A stretch of 64,000 nucleotides of DNA from Tetramitus jugosus. Lineage: Eukaryota; Heterolobosea; Eutetramitea; Acrasida; Vahlkampfiidae. The stretch spans positions 1 through 64,000 of the forward strand of contig OW569378.1 in the NCBI GenBank assembly GCA_937625935.1, written 5' to 3'. Below are positions 11,066-20,568 of this stretch, piece by piece. Each line of letters opens with the position of its first letter. The stretch's first letter is position 1. The notes below the pieces were generated by a model that made no database searches, was not told the DNA's origin, and saw only the letters and a list, made by a program, of their open reading frames with translations. Made by a program: the position numbers and the translations under genes.

Positions 11066-11357
11066 CTCGCCCACCTTCTTGAACCACGTTTCTAGCTTGG
11101 AGGGAGTAAAATGGATGGAGAATCAGGGGTACCAACTTGATCTTTTGTAAAGATGACAAGGGTCATAGAATCGTAAAAAAAAACTTGGACAGTGGACGAA
11201 GAGTTTGGACAAGTCGGAAGTATCAATAGTTCGCATATTTTATCAAAAATATTTCTTTCAATAAGAATGTGCAGATCGTCCTAATTAGATCTCCAAAAGA
11301 GCTTGCCTATTTAAGCAGAAAGAGTTGACACATAACAACCAAACAACAAATCAATAT

Positions 11358-12309
11358 ATGATGAATACTTGTAAGATGATTCTGGCACTATTGTTGAGTG
11401 CAACTCTAATTGCAGTCTGTATGGCGCAAGGAGTTCAACGACATCAAGATCGTATCAAGAGAAGTCTGTTCACTGTATCAAGTATCTCTCAATCCACCAC
11501 CACAGTGCTCAGCGCAACTCCAACAACGCCAACTAGCAAAAATAGTTGTTTCCCATTCTTTGCTGGTACTCAAGTAATTATTGGTAATCCAGACACTTGG
11601 TTGCCATACTTTTTTGGAATTTACAAAAACTTGCCAGCTGCAGAAATCAAAGCAGGAGATAAGATTGTATTTGATATGACCAATATTAATGAAGTGGCAA
11701 TCATTTGATATTGCTCTAGCTCACACATCAACAAATGGAGGAACTATACCTGATATCAACGGCTTCACAGTTATTGCACCAAGTAAGAGTCCACCTGTTC
11801 CTGGAGATTTCATTCTTGATAATTATGAACTGTCATTCGATGTTACCACTCCATTTTCTTTTGCCGGTGGAGGGTTAATGATTCGTTTCTCAGTTGCGAC
11901 ACCATCTTCATTTGCCTCTGACAATGTTTGTCAAGTTGGATTGAATGGTGCTTCGGCCTCTGATCCTTCGAATCTGTTTGTTGGAAGAGTGTATGCTGGA
12001 AGTGAATTCGGAAAACCACCACCTGTTCAAATTGACTCAAATGACTATATTCCAGCTTTTAAGATTATCAGAAGTGTGGGTGCTTGTACTCAAAGAACCT
12101 GTCCATGTGGAAAGAGTTGTAGATTCGTTCCTCCTTGCAGAACCACACCAATTGAAAAGTGCTTTGGTTCATCCAAATCTTGCATTTCTGATAATTTTAA
12201 TCCCACTCAAGCATGCTTGTGCAAGACTGGAGATGAATGTTGTAATCAGGTTTGTTATGATCCCAATAGATTCAGATGCAATTCTGCTGGCAAAATTGTC
12301 AGACTGTGA
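11358..12309 (+). pseudogene. Secreted Cys-rich protein, one frameshift
   Basis: The likely start is ATG 11358 (an upstream TTG is not credible). It is followed by a strong signal peptide (MILALLLSATLIAVCMAQ). A TATA-like TATTTAAG lies at about 11309. Reading is open to about 11705, then the frame shifts by +1 near 11690 (…TNINE | WQSFDIALAH…) and stays open to 12309. The first part is Ser/Thr-rich and then globular. The C-terminal ~75 residues are Cys-rich and end in the pattern C-x-C-x5-CC-x3-C-x7-C…GKIV. The same spacing occurs twice in the secreted protein at 42514-43095, so the two share a module. A single indel could be a sequence error, in which case this is an intact extracellular protein of about 315 aa. 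Confidence 0.6.
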
Positions 12310-12533
12310 GTGAGTGGGTTACTGGAACTCAAATTGTACAGGAAAAAAGGCCAAATGTGGCTCGAATAGGTGCGATAATAAAACTGTTGTTTTATAGAAC
12401 GATTGTCTCAACGAATTATGTAGAGTTGTGTCGATATTCTGAACGCCCCATTGACGAAACACTACAGAAGAAACTGTAATTCATGGAAGTACCAGTCCAT
12501 GCTTGCCATTTATGCATAGCGCTATGATGGGGA

Positions 12534-13068
12534 ATGGTATCAGACCCCCATCAAGCTAACAATAGCTTGTTGTTTGAGGTCAGTGATGCTGAATACTGTC
12601 AGTTTGAACTGGTCGCTCAACCTTGCATCCTAATCTCTAACTTTACTCTGCAAGCACTCATAGTAGGTGAGATTCAGTTTGTACATGATGGCAGTATTCA
12701 AGAGCCCAGTTACCTTATTAGTGTGAGTAATGGTTATTTAAGCACAGTACCACAAATGGCTACCATCTACTTTACCTTAGCTTTACTCGTCTCTTTTCAG
12801 TAGTGATTTCCTGTTGAATCAAGTAAGATAGAATCCGAACTCACTGTATCCCCAGTCCAATTCAAAAGCGATGGTAAACAAGGATTCCAACCGAAAGGGT
12901 GCCATTATTGGTGGTGTAGTTGGTGGTGTAGGAAGCGGCGTTGCATTATTAAGTTTGTGCGTTGTTTTAGCAATTGCAGTCATTTGTTTCTTTGCAGTAA
13001 AGAAAAGAAGAAAATCAACCAAAGTACATGACTTGGAACAAGGAATAGAAATGAAAACAACTAATTAG
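12534..13068 (+). pseudogene. Cadherin/CSPG-repeat surface protein tail
   Basis: About 12570-12770 encodes FTLQALIVGEIQFVHDGS followed by PSYLISVSNG, close to the repeated F-T-Q-x-x-x-x-G-x-I-x-F-V-H-D-G-S…SVSDG signature of CSPG/cadherin-like extracellular repeats. A stop follows at 12801. After a frame change, 12871-13068 encodes a basic stretch, a Gly/Val-rich transmembrane helix (AIIGGVVGGVGSGVALLSL…) and a KKRRKS cytoplasmic tail ending …MKTTN. These look like the last repeat, membrane anchor and tail of a large type I surface protein whose upstream part is lost or scrambled (12310-12530 has only broken Cys-containing fragments). It may have been continuous with the Cys-rich gene upstream. 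Confidence 0.55.
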
Positions 13069-13193
13069 CAGTTGAATTGAAAAGTCATAGGTAGATTTGT
13101 CAAAATGTTCATTCACTCAAATCAAAACGATATCTTGTAACTCACAGTTTTATTCTTCTTGAATCGTTTCGGTTGAGTGTCTGGGTGAGAGAT

Positions 13194-14219
13194 CTAACAA
13201 TCATCGAATGGAAAATCCCAATAATCTTTTCTTCTGGAGTCACAAGTACGTAGATGTTTGTCTAATCCACAAATCTGTTCCATATCTTCATCACTCAACT
13301 CAAAGTCGAAAATATCCAAATTTTGGCAAATTCTCTCTTCATGGACAGACTTTGGAATGGTGGACAATCCTCGCTGAATCAACCATCTGATTATGACTTG
13401 TCCAACTGTCTTGTTGTGTTTGGAGCCAATATCTCTCAACGTTTGCTTCTCAAACATGTCTTTCATTCCATTTCCAAATGGTGAATAAGCTGTTACGTGA
13501 ATACCGTATCCTTCACAAATTCTCTGCATATCCTTTCTGACAAACATTGGATGAACTTCAACTTGATTAATCACAGGTTTAATCTTGGCGTAAGAGAGCA
13601 GATCAAAAAGATTGGATGGCTCAAAGTTGGATACACCAATCGATCTGACCTTGCCTTGTTGTACGAACTCCTCCATCGTCTGCCATGTCTTGTACAATGG
13701 ACAATAAGAAAGTTTGAGTAAACCATTTTCATCTTTTGGAATGCCAAGTTTCTGATTCTCTCTGTACTCGAGTGCTAAAGGCCAATGAAGAAGGAACAGA
13801 TCCAAGAAGTCCAACTTTAGATCCTTAAGAGTTTGTTCAAGTGCTTCTCTTGCCCTGTCAGGTTCGAAACAAGTAATCCAAAGCTTGCTTGTAATCCACA
13901 ATTCTTCTCTTTTGATTCCAAATTCCTTCATTCCATCTGTTAAAGCTCTTCCAACAACACTCTGATTTCCATAAGCCATTGCGCAGTCTATGTGTCTGTA
14001 TCCTGCTTTCAAAGCATTTTTAACTGCATTGTACACTTTATCTTCTGAAGATTTCCATGTGCCCATACCAAGAGCTGGTATCTTTAATCCATTGTTCAAT
14101 GTATAGGTCTTTGATAATCCCTTGACCAACGAGGATGATGTAGATCCTTTCAATTTTTCTCTTGTCTGACTTGACAAATCCTTGCTCCCTTGTTGGACAG
14201 TGCTCTCTTGTTCTACCAT
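13194..14219 (-). CDS. Aldo-keto reductase
   Basis: NAD(P)H-dependent carbonyl reductase of the AKR superfamily (TIM barrel, cytosolic), 341 aa, slightly long because of a Ser-rich N-terminal extension of ~35 residues. The fold begins at TYTLNNGLKIPALGMGTW. Catalytic tetrad residues are visible: Asp and Tyr in HIDCAMAYGN, Lys in ITSKLW and His in FLLHWP. GVSNFEP and the cofactor-phosphate loop IPKSVHEERI are also present. Complete and intact, and the first clearly healthy enzyme gene inward from the telomere. Substrate not predictable; xylose/aldose or prostaglandin-type reductases are closest in plan. Confidence 0.93.
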   Translation of the reverse strand: MVEQESTVQQGSKDLSSQTREKLKGSTSSSLVKGLSKTYTLNNGLKIPALGMGTWKSSEDKVYNAVKNALKAGYRHIDCAMAYGNQSVVGRALTDGMKEFGIKREELWITSKLWITCFEPDRAREALEQTLKDLKLDFLDLFLLHWPLALEYRENQKLGIPKDENGLLKLSYCPLYKTWQTMEEFVQQGKVRSIGVSNFEPSNLFDLLSYAKIKPVINQVEVHPMFVRKDMQRICEGYGIHVTAYSPFGNGMKDMFEKQTLRDIGSKHNKTVGQVIIRWLIQRGLSTIPKSVHEERICQNLDIFDFELSDEDMEQICGLDKHLRTCDSRRKDYWDFPFDDC

Positions 14220-14338
14220 TTTTTATTGGATCAAATTGTTTTATGTGTGATCAACTCAGATCTGATCTCGCTCTCATAACTTCTAAAAATCCAACAAAAA
14301 ATACATCCATTTCCTCTTTATTAATAACGAACGCATCC

Positions 14339-16540
14339 TCAATGATAAGGACAGCCTCCAGGACCGGGAACTCTTTTGGTAACGCCTCCTTTGGGTGCTC
14401 TCCCACCTCCAGGAATAAATTGACCTCCTTTGAAAAATTTTTCAGTGCATGTACATCCTCCACTGCTGGATTGACGTTGTGGTTGGCTCACTGATCCATA
14501 AGAGGAAACGAAAAGTCCTCCTTTAGGTGCTCTGCCACCTCCTGGAATGAATTGTCCACCCTTGTAGAATCTACGGTCGTCATCTTCCGCTTCCTCTTCT
14601 AATCTCCTCTGGTATTCTCGTTGTTCTTGAAGTCTTCTTTGATTCTCTCTGCGCTCCCTTTCCTCTTGTTCTTCTCTTCTCTGTTCTTCAAGTCTCCTTT
14701 GGTATTCTCTTTGTTGCTCTTGCATTCTTCTTTGAGCTTGCAACTGTCTTTGTTCTTCGAGCTTTCTTTGCGAAGATGCCCACTCAGCTTCACTATCATC
14801 ATCATCATCCTCATCCTCGTAGTCACTATTATAACTTTGGTATTGTTTTCTTATTGGCTCTTGCTTCACATTGATCTGTTTTGCCATTTCCATAAGTTTG
14901 TTTCTATATTCTTCTTGTCTGACCTCTTCCTGCTGTCTGGCCCAATTTTCTTTCTCTCTGATCCATTCTTCTTTCTGTCTGATCTGTTCTTCCTCTTGTC
15001 GCTTCAACTTCTCCTCATTTTGTCTCTGCATTTCTCTCATCTCTTCCATTTTCAATTCTGCTTGCTTCTTTTCTTCTGCTGCTCTTTCCTTTTCGAGTTG
15101 AAGTTCTGCCTCCTTCTCCTGAATCTTAAGGCGTTCCAAATGAAGATTCAAATCCTTCTCATACTCTTTTTCTATGTTGTCCCAAGCCTTCTCCTTACCT
15201 ATCCCAATGGCAACTTGTTCATAAGCGTCATGAATCTTTTTAAAATCTGAATGTGCTTCCTCAGATGCATCTTTCCCCTTGTAGTCTGAGATTTTGGATT
15301 GGAACTCCTTATACAACTCTTGAGCCTTCTGGGAACAAAATTCAATTGATTTCTCGTTGTTCTCCTGCTCTAATTGATGATAAAATCCTTTCTCGGTTCC
15401 TTTTCCAAGGATATATTCACACAATGATTGTTGAATTGACTCGTGAATATTTGGAATGCGCTTTGCATATTGCAATGACTTACCCAAAGCCTTGGATTTT
15501 GATTCCTCGTGATGCGTCTCAAATTGTTCAACAGAAATAGGAAATTTTTCTCTTACTTCTGTCCAACTTGAATTATATTGAGTGATTCCACAATCAATAG
15601 CTTTCTTCTTCTCCACTGTACATACATTTTCAAAAGCATCTGGAACGGACAGCATTTGCTCGTTATTAAGAGCATGAACAAAAGCACTAGCAGCTTGCAC
15701 GTAACTTCTTCCTGTTAACACCACATCTTTGACTCTTTTGACATTGTTTAGTCCTTGAATATCTTGAATCACAACATCAACCTTATCAATAAACTCTTGC
15801 TTAATGAGGTGAGGTTCGTCCATCATCTTTGACAAGTTTTTAGCAGGATCATCAACTGGCATTATTAATGTTCTTAGAATCATCAATGGGAATATCTCTT
15901 TGATCAATTGTTTCACATTGTTCAGGTTGGTGATCTGTGGTGATTTTCCTTTAGAGTTTTGCAAAGCTGTATTGAGATAACCCTGCTCGTCTCCACCTTC
16001 AATCTGCAGTGCGAAATCTCTTGCGAGAAAGATAAGATTGGGAAAATAAGAATTGAAATCTTCCCCATCTTCTTCTGAATGAAGAAGTTCCGTCAATCTT
16101 GTCACAAATCCCAATTTGTCGAGAATACTCTGATCCAAAGCTCCTTGAAAGTTAATCACAAGGACAGTCGTTAACAAAATGGAAAGACAAAATAAATTCA
16201 AGTCTCTGTCTTGATCATTCTCAACGTCATACAATCCTTCAGTATCCAGGGTGAGCATTGTTGAATCTTTCATCTTTTTACCCCAAAGCCAGATTCCACG
16301 AGTTTTACCTTTGGTGGTGTGACCCAAGTCAAACCCTCCCTTCTCAACCTCCAACAGTCTATTCATCACAAAAGATTTACCTGTTCGGTATTTTCCTATG
16401 ATGCCAACTGCTGATACTTCATCCTCTATTCCCTCAAGGAGTTCTATCGCTTCATCGGCTACGCGCCATTTTTCAACACCATGTTCATCGGTGTATTGTT
16501 CAATAAAAGGGACTGGTTTTTCACTAATAAGGCTCTCCAT
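14339..16540 (-). CDS. Guanylate-binding-protein-like large GTPase with glycine-rich tail
   Basis: Dynamin-superfamily GTPase of the GBP/atlastin group, about 733 aa from the ATG at 16540. An in-frame ATG at 16624 would add 28 residues, but MESLISEKPVPFIEQY is the usual kind of GBP start. The G domain has P-loop GKYRTGKS, switch II DTEGLYDV (family DTEGLxD) and the base-contact region …FLARDFAL. A helical middle domain follows, then a long Glu/Gln/Arg-rich coiled coil (about residues 470-650). The tail carries two copies of KGGQFIPGGGRAPKGG around a Cys segment. The protein ends GGCPYH, i.e. C-P-Y-H, a possible but unusual CaaX-like terminus, and some vertebrate GBPs are prenylated there. Role inferred: nucleotide-dependent assembly on membranes. 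Confidence 0.9.
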   Translation of the reverse strand: MESLISEKPVPFIEQYTDEHGVEKWRVADEAIELLEGIEDEVSAVGIIGKYRTGKSFVMNRLLEVEKGGFDLGHTTKGKTRGIWLWGKKMKDSTMLTLDTEGLYDVENDQDRDLNLFCLSILLTTVLVINFQGALDQSILDKLGFVTRLTELLHSEEDGEDFNSYFPNLIFLARDFALQIEGGDEQGYLNTALQNSKGKSPQITNLNNVKQLIKEIFPLMILRTLIMPVDDPAKNLSKMMDEPHLIKQEFIDKVDVVIQDIQGLNNVKRVKDVVLTGRSYVQAASAFVHALNNEQMLSVPDAFENVCTVEKKKAIDCGITQYNSSWTEVREKFPISVEQFETHHEESKSKALGKSLQYAKRIPNIHESIQQSLCEYILGKGTEKGFYHQLEQENNEKSIEFCSQKAQELYKEFQSKISDYKGKDASEEAHSDFKKIHDAYEQVAIGIGKEKAWDNIEKEYEKDLNLHLERLKIQEKEAELQLEKERAAEEKKQAELKMEEMREMQRQNEEKLKRQEEEQIRQKEEWIREKENWARQQEEVRQEEYRNKLMEMAKQINVKQEPIRKQYQSYNSDYEDEDDDDDSEAEWASSQRKLEEQRQLQAQRRMQEQQREYQRRLEEQRREEQEERERRENQRRLQEQREYQRRLEEEAEDDDRRFYKGGQFIPGGGRAPKGGLFVSSYGSVSQPQRQSSSGGCTCTEKFFKGGQFIPGGGRAPKGGVTKRVPGPGGCPYH

Positions 16541-16831
16541 TTGGTGTGTAAAGTGTTTACTAACGTTTGTGTTTGTTTTTGTTGGAAGCTTGTGGGTGAA
16601 GGAGATGCTTTCTTTTATGCGCATCCCTCATGATGACGTCATGAAGGAAAATATTTCCCATTCCTTCGATCGTGTTGTAAATATTCTAATAGGTGACATG
16701 GGTACCACAAATTTGTACCTGACGTACAAATACAGGCCACCACATATGTTTGTTTTTCATGTGAAGGTGTTGGAATTTTTTTGTTCAATTTTCCCGCTTC
16801 AATCTACAGCTTCTGAACATAACAAAGAACC

Positions 16832-17570
16832 ATGAGAACAAAAAGTGTCAGACTCCCAGGGAAAGAGCTTTCAGCCTCTGAACAACTCGCTCTGGAAGCA
16901 AAGCAAATGGAGGAGAAACTTCTTCGTCTGCGGCAAGATCTGGCAAAGGATCAAGAAGATCGAAGAAGTTTGAAGTATGATCGTTTTCTTTTTTTGAACA
17001 ACAAGGTAAAAAGAACTGAACGATTTCTTGTACAGACAGGGAATTTGGAGGAGTGCTAAAACAGCTTGGAAAACAAAAGAAATCCTTTTATCTTCTCAGA
17101 AAGAAACATTGGCTTCGAATTCTAAAGTTTACACTTCGAAAAGGATAGAAAACTCTGTTTATGAAGAGTTGATACCTTCAAGAGGAAAGTACAACAATGA
17201 AAGAATGATCCAAACGCCGCCAGAAAACAAAGAAAGTATCATTCTCAGAAACAACGAACAGGAACAGCCTGACAGTGGAGGAGCTCTATGGGGAGTGTAT
17301 GACGAAAAGGAAGCTAAGAATTCATTCCAGGAAGCTCTTTCTGCTTGGAGGTCTAATCCCAATATTCAGGGATCAATTGCGGATTCTCTTCCCACAATGT
17401 CGAGTAAAACGACGGAAAATGAAATACAAACCAACTTTGACACTGTGGATCGCAAGAGACAAGTCCCAGTTCTCTCTGAGGAATTCAAGAAGAATCTGAG
17501 TGAATGTACTCGGATCACATACTTTGAACAGCTGAAACAATATCAAACAAAAGAAAATCGCAACATATGA
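16832..17570 (+). CDS. ZBBX-like charged protein, one intron
   Basis: Two open segments join if a 61-nt intron at 16975-17035 (donor GTATGA, T-rich middle, acceptor TACAG) is removed, giving 225 aa. Across the junction the protein reads RRSLKQGIWRSAKT. A 34-nt alternative (17006-17039) would also keep frame. The N-terminal third is coiled coil (LALEAKQMEEKLLRLRQDL). The middle contains GGALWGVYDEKEAKNSFQEALSAWR; I associate an S-F-x-E-A-L-x-x-W-R motif with zinc-finger B-box ZBBX-type ciliary proteins. No zinc ligands are seen here. The function is not established, and a flagellar role is only a guess. Confidence 0.55.
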
Positions 17571-17608
17571 TATCGAGGTGATTCTTAAGTAGAGAGGGAG
17601 TATCAGGT

Positions 17609-17764
17609 TTACATTCTCATTGGTAGGTACTTGTTACACTTTTCCAGACGGAGAATGGAGAGCAGTGACCTGTCGTCGGGAGTTGGTTGGATCGTTCGAA
17701 GTCTATAGGGAGGATCGAACTCTTCTAATTGCTGGGTGTATTTTCCTAGTTTCAGACGTATCAT
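17609..17764 (-). CDS. Possible small protein (51 aa)
   Basis: A clean ATG-to-TAA frame of 51 codons on the minus strand (starts MIRLKLGKYTQQLEEFDPPY, ends KYLPMRM). It sits in the 448-bp gap between the ZBBX-like gene and the two-TM protein, and has balanced protein-like composition with few low-complexity residues. No family recognised and no upstream exon found. It could be a real short gene, or a chance frame in a spacer. Confidence 0.35.
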   Translation of the reverse strand: MIRLKLGKYTQQLEEFDPPYRLRTIQPTPDDRSLLSILRLEKCNKYLPMRM

Positions 17765-18018
17765 AACAAACAACAGTACAGATCAATCTTCCTTGGTCAA
17801 ACATGATTTGGTCCAGAATTATCTCTTTGATATCTCGGGTTTTTCAATGGGAGCCACCTCCTTTGTGTCACAATGGTCAATTAGGAGGTGAGTCATATGT
17901 TTTCCTGTGTCACAAGAAATCATGAACGATCGTTCGCACAAACGGCCAAACCATTGTGCAAAAATAAAAAAATCAAGATCTTCCTTGTGGTTCAAGAAAA
18001 CAAATCGAACACAACAAC

Positions 18019-18654
18019 ATGACGCGATCAACACCGACAGAGGTACCACTATTTCTTCGCTTTGGTGCCCCTGTTCTCACCTTTATCATTGTTCTTCTCG
18101 TTTACATTGTTTTTATTCCTCAAATGAGTCAATTGAATGCTTTTCAAGAGAATACGTGCACCTACAAGGATCATGGCGTGACTGAAGCAGCTGCGAATAA
18201 ATGCCTTGCCTATTCCATTTTTGTCACCTATGAACATGCTCATGACACTATGCATCAAAACGCCAAGAATGCTGGAGATCAGCTACCAACCACTCAAACG
18301 CACACTCATCGTGGAGTGATCAATGCTGTCAATTGTGAGATCAAGAGTAAGCCAGAGTTGGATCAATGGATTATTAAAAAGTATGCAAAGAAGCCATTTA
18401 CTTGCTTTGTCAATGAGATTGATCCAGAGCATCAAGTGTTTACTGAGAAGCCTTCTGGATCCAACATGATGTACACGATTTTTCTCTTGTTTGGATTGGG
18501 TGGTGGAGCCATCTTTTTGTTGAAGAGCTATGTCGATTGGACCGCCAAGCAGAAACGTGCTGGATCTAGTGGCAAGAACGACAATACAAGAGCAGCCAGT
18601 GATATCAAGTCTGCTGTCGTAGAAAAGAAGAGAAAATCCAAAAAGATTGAATAA
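18019..18654 (+). CDS. Two-pass membrane protein, unknown (211 aa)
   Basis: Starts at ATG 18019. A transmembrane helix at residues ~13-35 (PVLTFIIVLLVYIVFIP) is followed by a soluble loop of about 110 residues with four or so cysteines (TCTY, KCLAY, NCEI, FTCFV). A second helix lies at ~150-170 (MMYTIFLLFGLGGGAIFLL), and the basic C-terminal tail is KKRKSKKIE. The topology, with both ends cytosolic and a Cys-containing extracytosolic loop, resembles BK-channel beta subunits or tetraspan-like accessory proteins in outline only. The KKxx-like basic tail could favour ER retention. No family assigned. Confidence 0.75.
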   Translation: MTRSTPTEVPLFLRFGAPVLTFIIVLLVYIVFIPQMSQLNAFQENTCTYKDHGVTEAAANKCLAYSIFVTYEHAHDTMHQNAKNAGDQLPTTQTHTHRGVINAVNCEIKSKPELDQWIIKKYAKKPFTCFVNEIDPEHQVFTEKPSGSNMMYTIFLLFGLGGGAIFLLKSYVDWTAKQKRAGSSGKNDNTRAASDIKSAVVEKKRKSKKIE

Positions 18655-18721
18655 ACAAGTGATCGAATCTAATTGTATAAGGATGGTGATGGTTGTCAAG
18701 CACAACTAACTCCCAAAGATT

Positions 18722-19918
18722 CTATTTTAAGGGAGTTTTAGCTATGTGTTGCTCTTTTCCGTTTTGACTTGATTCTTCGTAACTCTCGTCCAGATAGAAT
18801 GTGTCTGCACTCTCGTTCATCGAGGAATTTAGGGTGGAATAAGCTCCTATCATACTGTGACTCACATGTTTTCCAATAGAAATAGAAGGACTGTGGAATC
18901 CTTCTCCTCTTAATATGATCTTTGAGTTCAGGCGAGTGTCATATGTGTACAATAAGTCCAATACAATACCCGAGTGTTTAAATGATACAATATCGATTTG
19001 AATTCCTTCGTACTCCTCGGTTGTTTGAAGGAGATCTTGCAGTTCAGAGTGCCTATCCTTCAAAACTATTCTCAAGTCGTTACTCTTGGCAATCACAGGA
19101 ATGTTCTCCTTCATCAGACAGAGGTTGTATAAAATCTGGATGGTTTTAAAGGTGAGTTCTGGATCTCTCAAGGTCAAGCACTCCTTCATCTGGGACAACA
19201 ATTCTGGAGTTCTTGCGATGAGAAATTGATTATTAGAGTTTGAAGATAGGTACACTAGAGCTTGAAGTGCATGATTCTTTGTTTCTTTTGAACGTGAATT
19301 CTTCAACAAGTGAGCTGTCCCCTTCAGAAGATTATCAGTGGAGCAAACAAGTGTTTGATTTTCAGGTGTTACGCTCACATAATCCAAACATTTTGAAGCC
19401 AAATCCTGAGTTACTTTGTCATGAGAGAATAATATCTTTGCCAATCCAGGGAGCATATTCTCGTCATTTGCTATAAAAGCATCCATGATCGGGTCCTATG
19501 ACAGCTTGATTAGCATACTTGTTCAAAGAAAGATCATTGTCAGAAGTTAACAGCTTACCTCTAATAAAACATTATTGAGAATAGCAAGTGCATGTTGTTG
19601 ACATCTTCTATGTGCATCAGTGTTCTGCTCCATGAAGAGAACAGCACAAACCGACTCTATGAAATCTTTGCACATGCAAAGTGGAGTTCTAAATCGTTTG
19701 TTATCACTCAAATTCTTCAATCCAAATGCTGCATGAACTCTCTCCTTTGATTTCCCAGATATCATTACACTCGCTAAGTCAGGAACTTTTTCCAATATTA
19801 ATTCTGCTTCCTGCTTATTGGCCATATCAGGATTAGGATGGATGATTTGATTCTTGTCATAACGAAGTGTAAGTTCGTAGAGCTTTTTAAAGCTTTGATT
19901 TCTTTCGGATTCGTTCAT
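18722..19918 (-). CDS. Armadillo-type helical repeat protein, one intron
   Basis: Exon 1 19918-19559 and exon 2 19495-18722 join by a 63-nt intron (19558-19496; donor GTAAGC, branch-like TGCTAATC, acceptor CATAG), giving 377 aa in one frame (…NNVLLE|DPIMDAF…). The body is made of short helical repeats with the ARM/HEAT spacing (for example KERVHAAFGLKNLSDNKRF, DLASKCLDYVSVTPENQ, NHALQALVYLSSNSNNQ, KTIQILYNLCLMKENI). The last ~110 residues are Ser/Glu-rich and probably disordered. A scaffold role is an inference; no specific orthologue is recognised. Confidence 0.75.
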
Positions 19919-20323
19919 GCCTACGATCTAGTTGTGTAGCTATCTGAATGATCTTTGTTTATTATTCCAAACACACAACGGCCAAATCCAATCGTAAACG
20001 AAAACTCCGGCACTGAACAACATCATTGTTGCCCTATTCAAGACCCCCTTGGTTTTGTTCTTGACATGGAGAGTTTGGTCCAACTGTTCTTGTTGTTATC
20101 AAAGTGTTGCTCTTCAGCGAAGGTTCGAGGGTCTCCAAAACAGTATCGATGAAAATGACGAACCGTTGAGCTTCCATGGGCGATCTTGGGGGAGGAATTG
20201 TATGCGGCAATTTTATTCAATACATCAATACATCACTCCCGTGAGTGTTTTTGTGGACGAATGGTCCATTTTTACGGAGCCTCCAGCTTTTATATTGCCT
20301 AATTAAAGAAATTGAATACAACT
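19919..20323. other. Spacer, no gene recognised
   Basis: About 400 bp between the ARM-repeat gene (minus) and tRNA-Leu (plus). Short frames on both strands lack ATG starts or protein-like composition. Presumably holds the upstream region of the ARM gene. Confidence 0.5.
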
Positions 20324-20403
20324 GGCGGAATGGCCGAGAGGTCTAAGGCGGTACGTTCAGGTCGTATTCCGAAAGGGCGTGGGTTCGAACCCCACTTCCG
20401 TCA
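20324..20403 (+). tRNA. tRNA-Leu(CAG)
   Basis: An 80-nt class II tRNA. The acceptor stem GGCGGAA pairs with TTCCGTC, and the discriminator is A. The D-arm GCCGAGAGGTCTAAGGC is typical of leucine tRNAs. Anticodon stem GTACG/CGTAT encloses loop TTCAGGT, giving anticodon CAG, which reads CUG. The long variable arm is TCCGAAAGGG, and the T-arm GTGGG TTCGAAC CCCAC is complete. There is no intron. A TTTT run at about 20408 is a Pol III terminator. The gene is nearly identical to tRNA-Leu(UAG) at 40911 outside the anticodon arm. Confidence 0.96.
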
Positions 20404-20568
20404 AACCTTTTGTGTCACAAAACACAGAATCCTATAAATATCATTCATCGTTTTTGATTCAGGTGGCTTATTCCCTCACAAGAATTCCTTCCAAACTTCA
20501 AGCTTTCAACTGCTTCCCAGAATCCCACCTGAGTCTTCCCAAACAACAAGACGACAACAATTTATATA

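Noticed and set aside
14621-15250. 209-codon plus-strand Leu/Ser/Phe-rich frame
   Set aside because: Antisense shadow of the Glu/Arg/Lys-rich coiled coil of the GBP-like gene.
20038-20220. 60-codon minus-strand frame upstream of tRNA-Leu
   Set aside because: Begins with TTG, no recognisable features.
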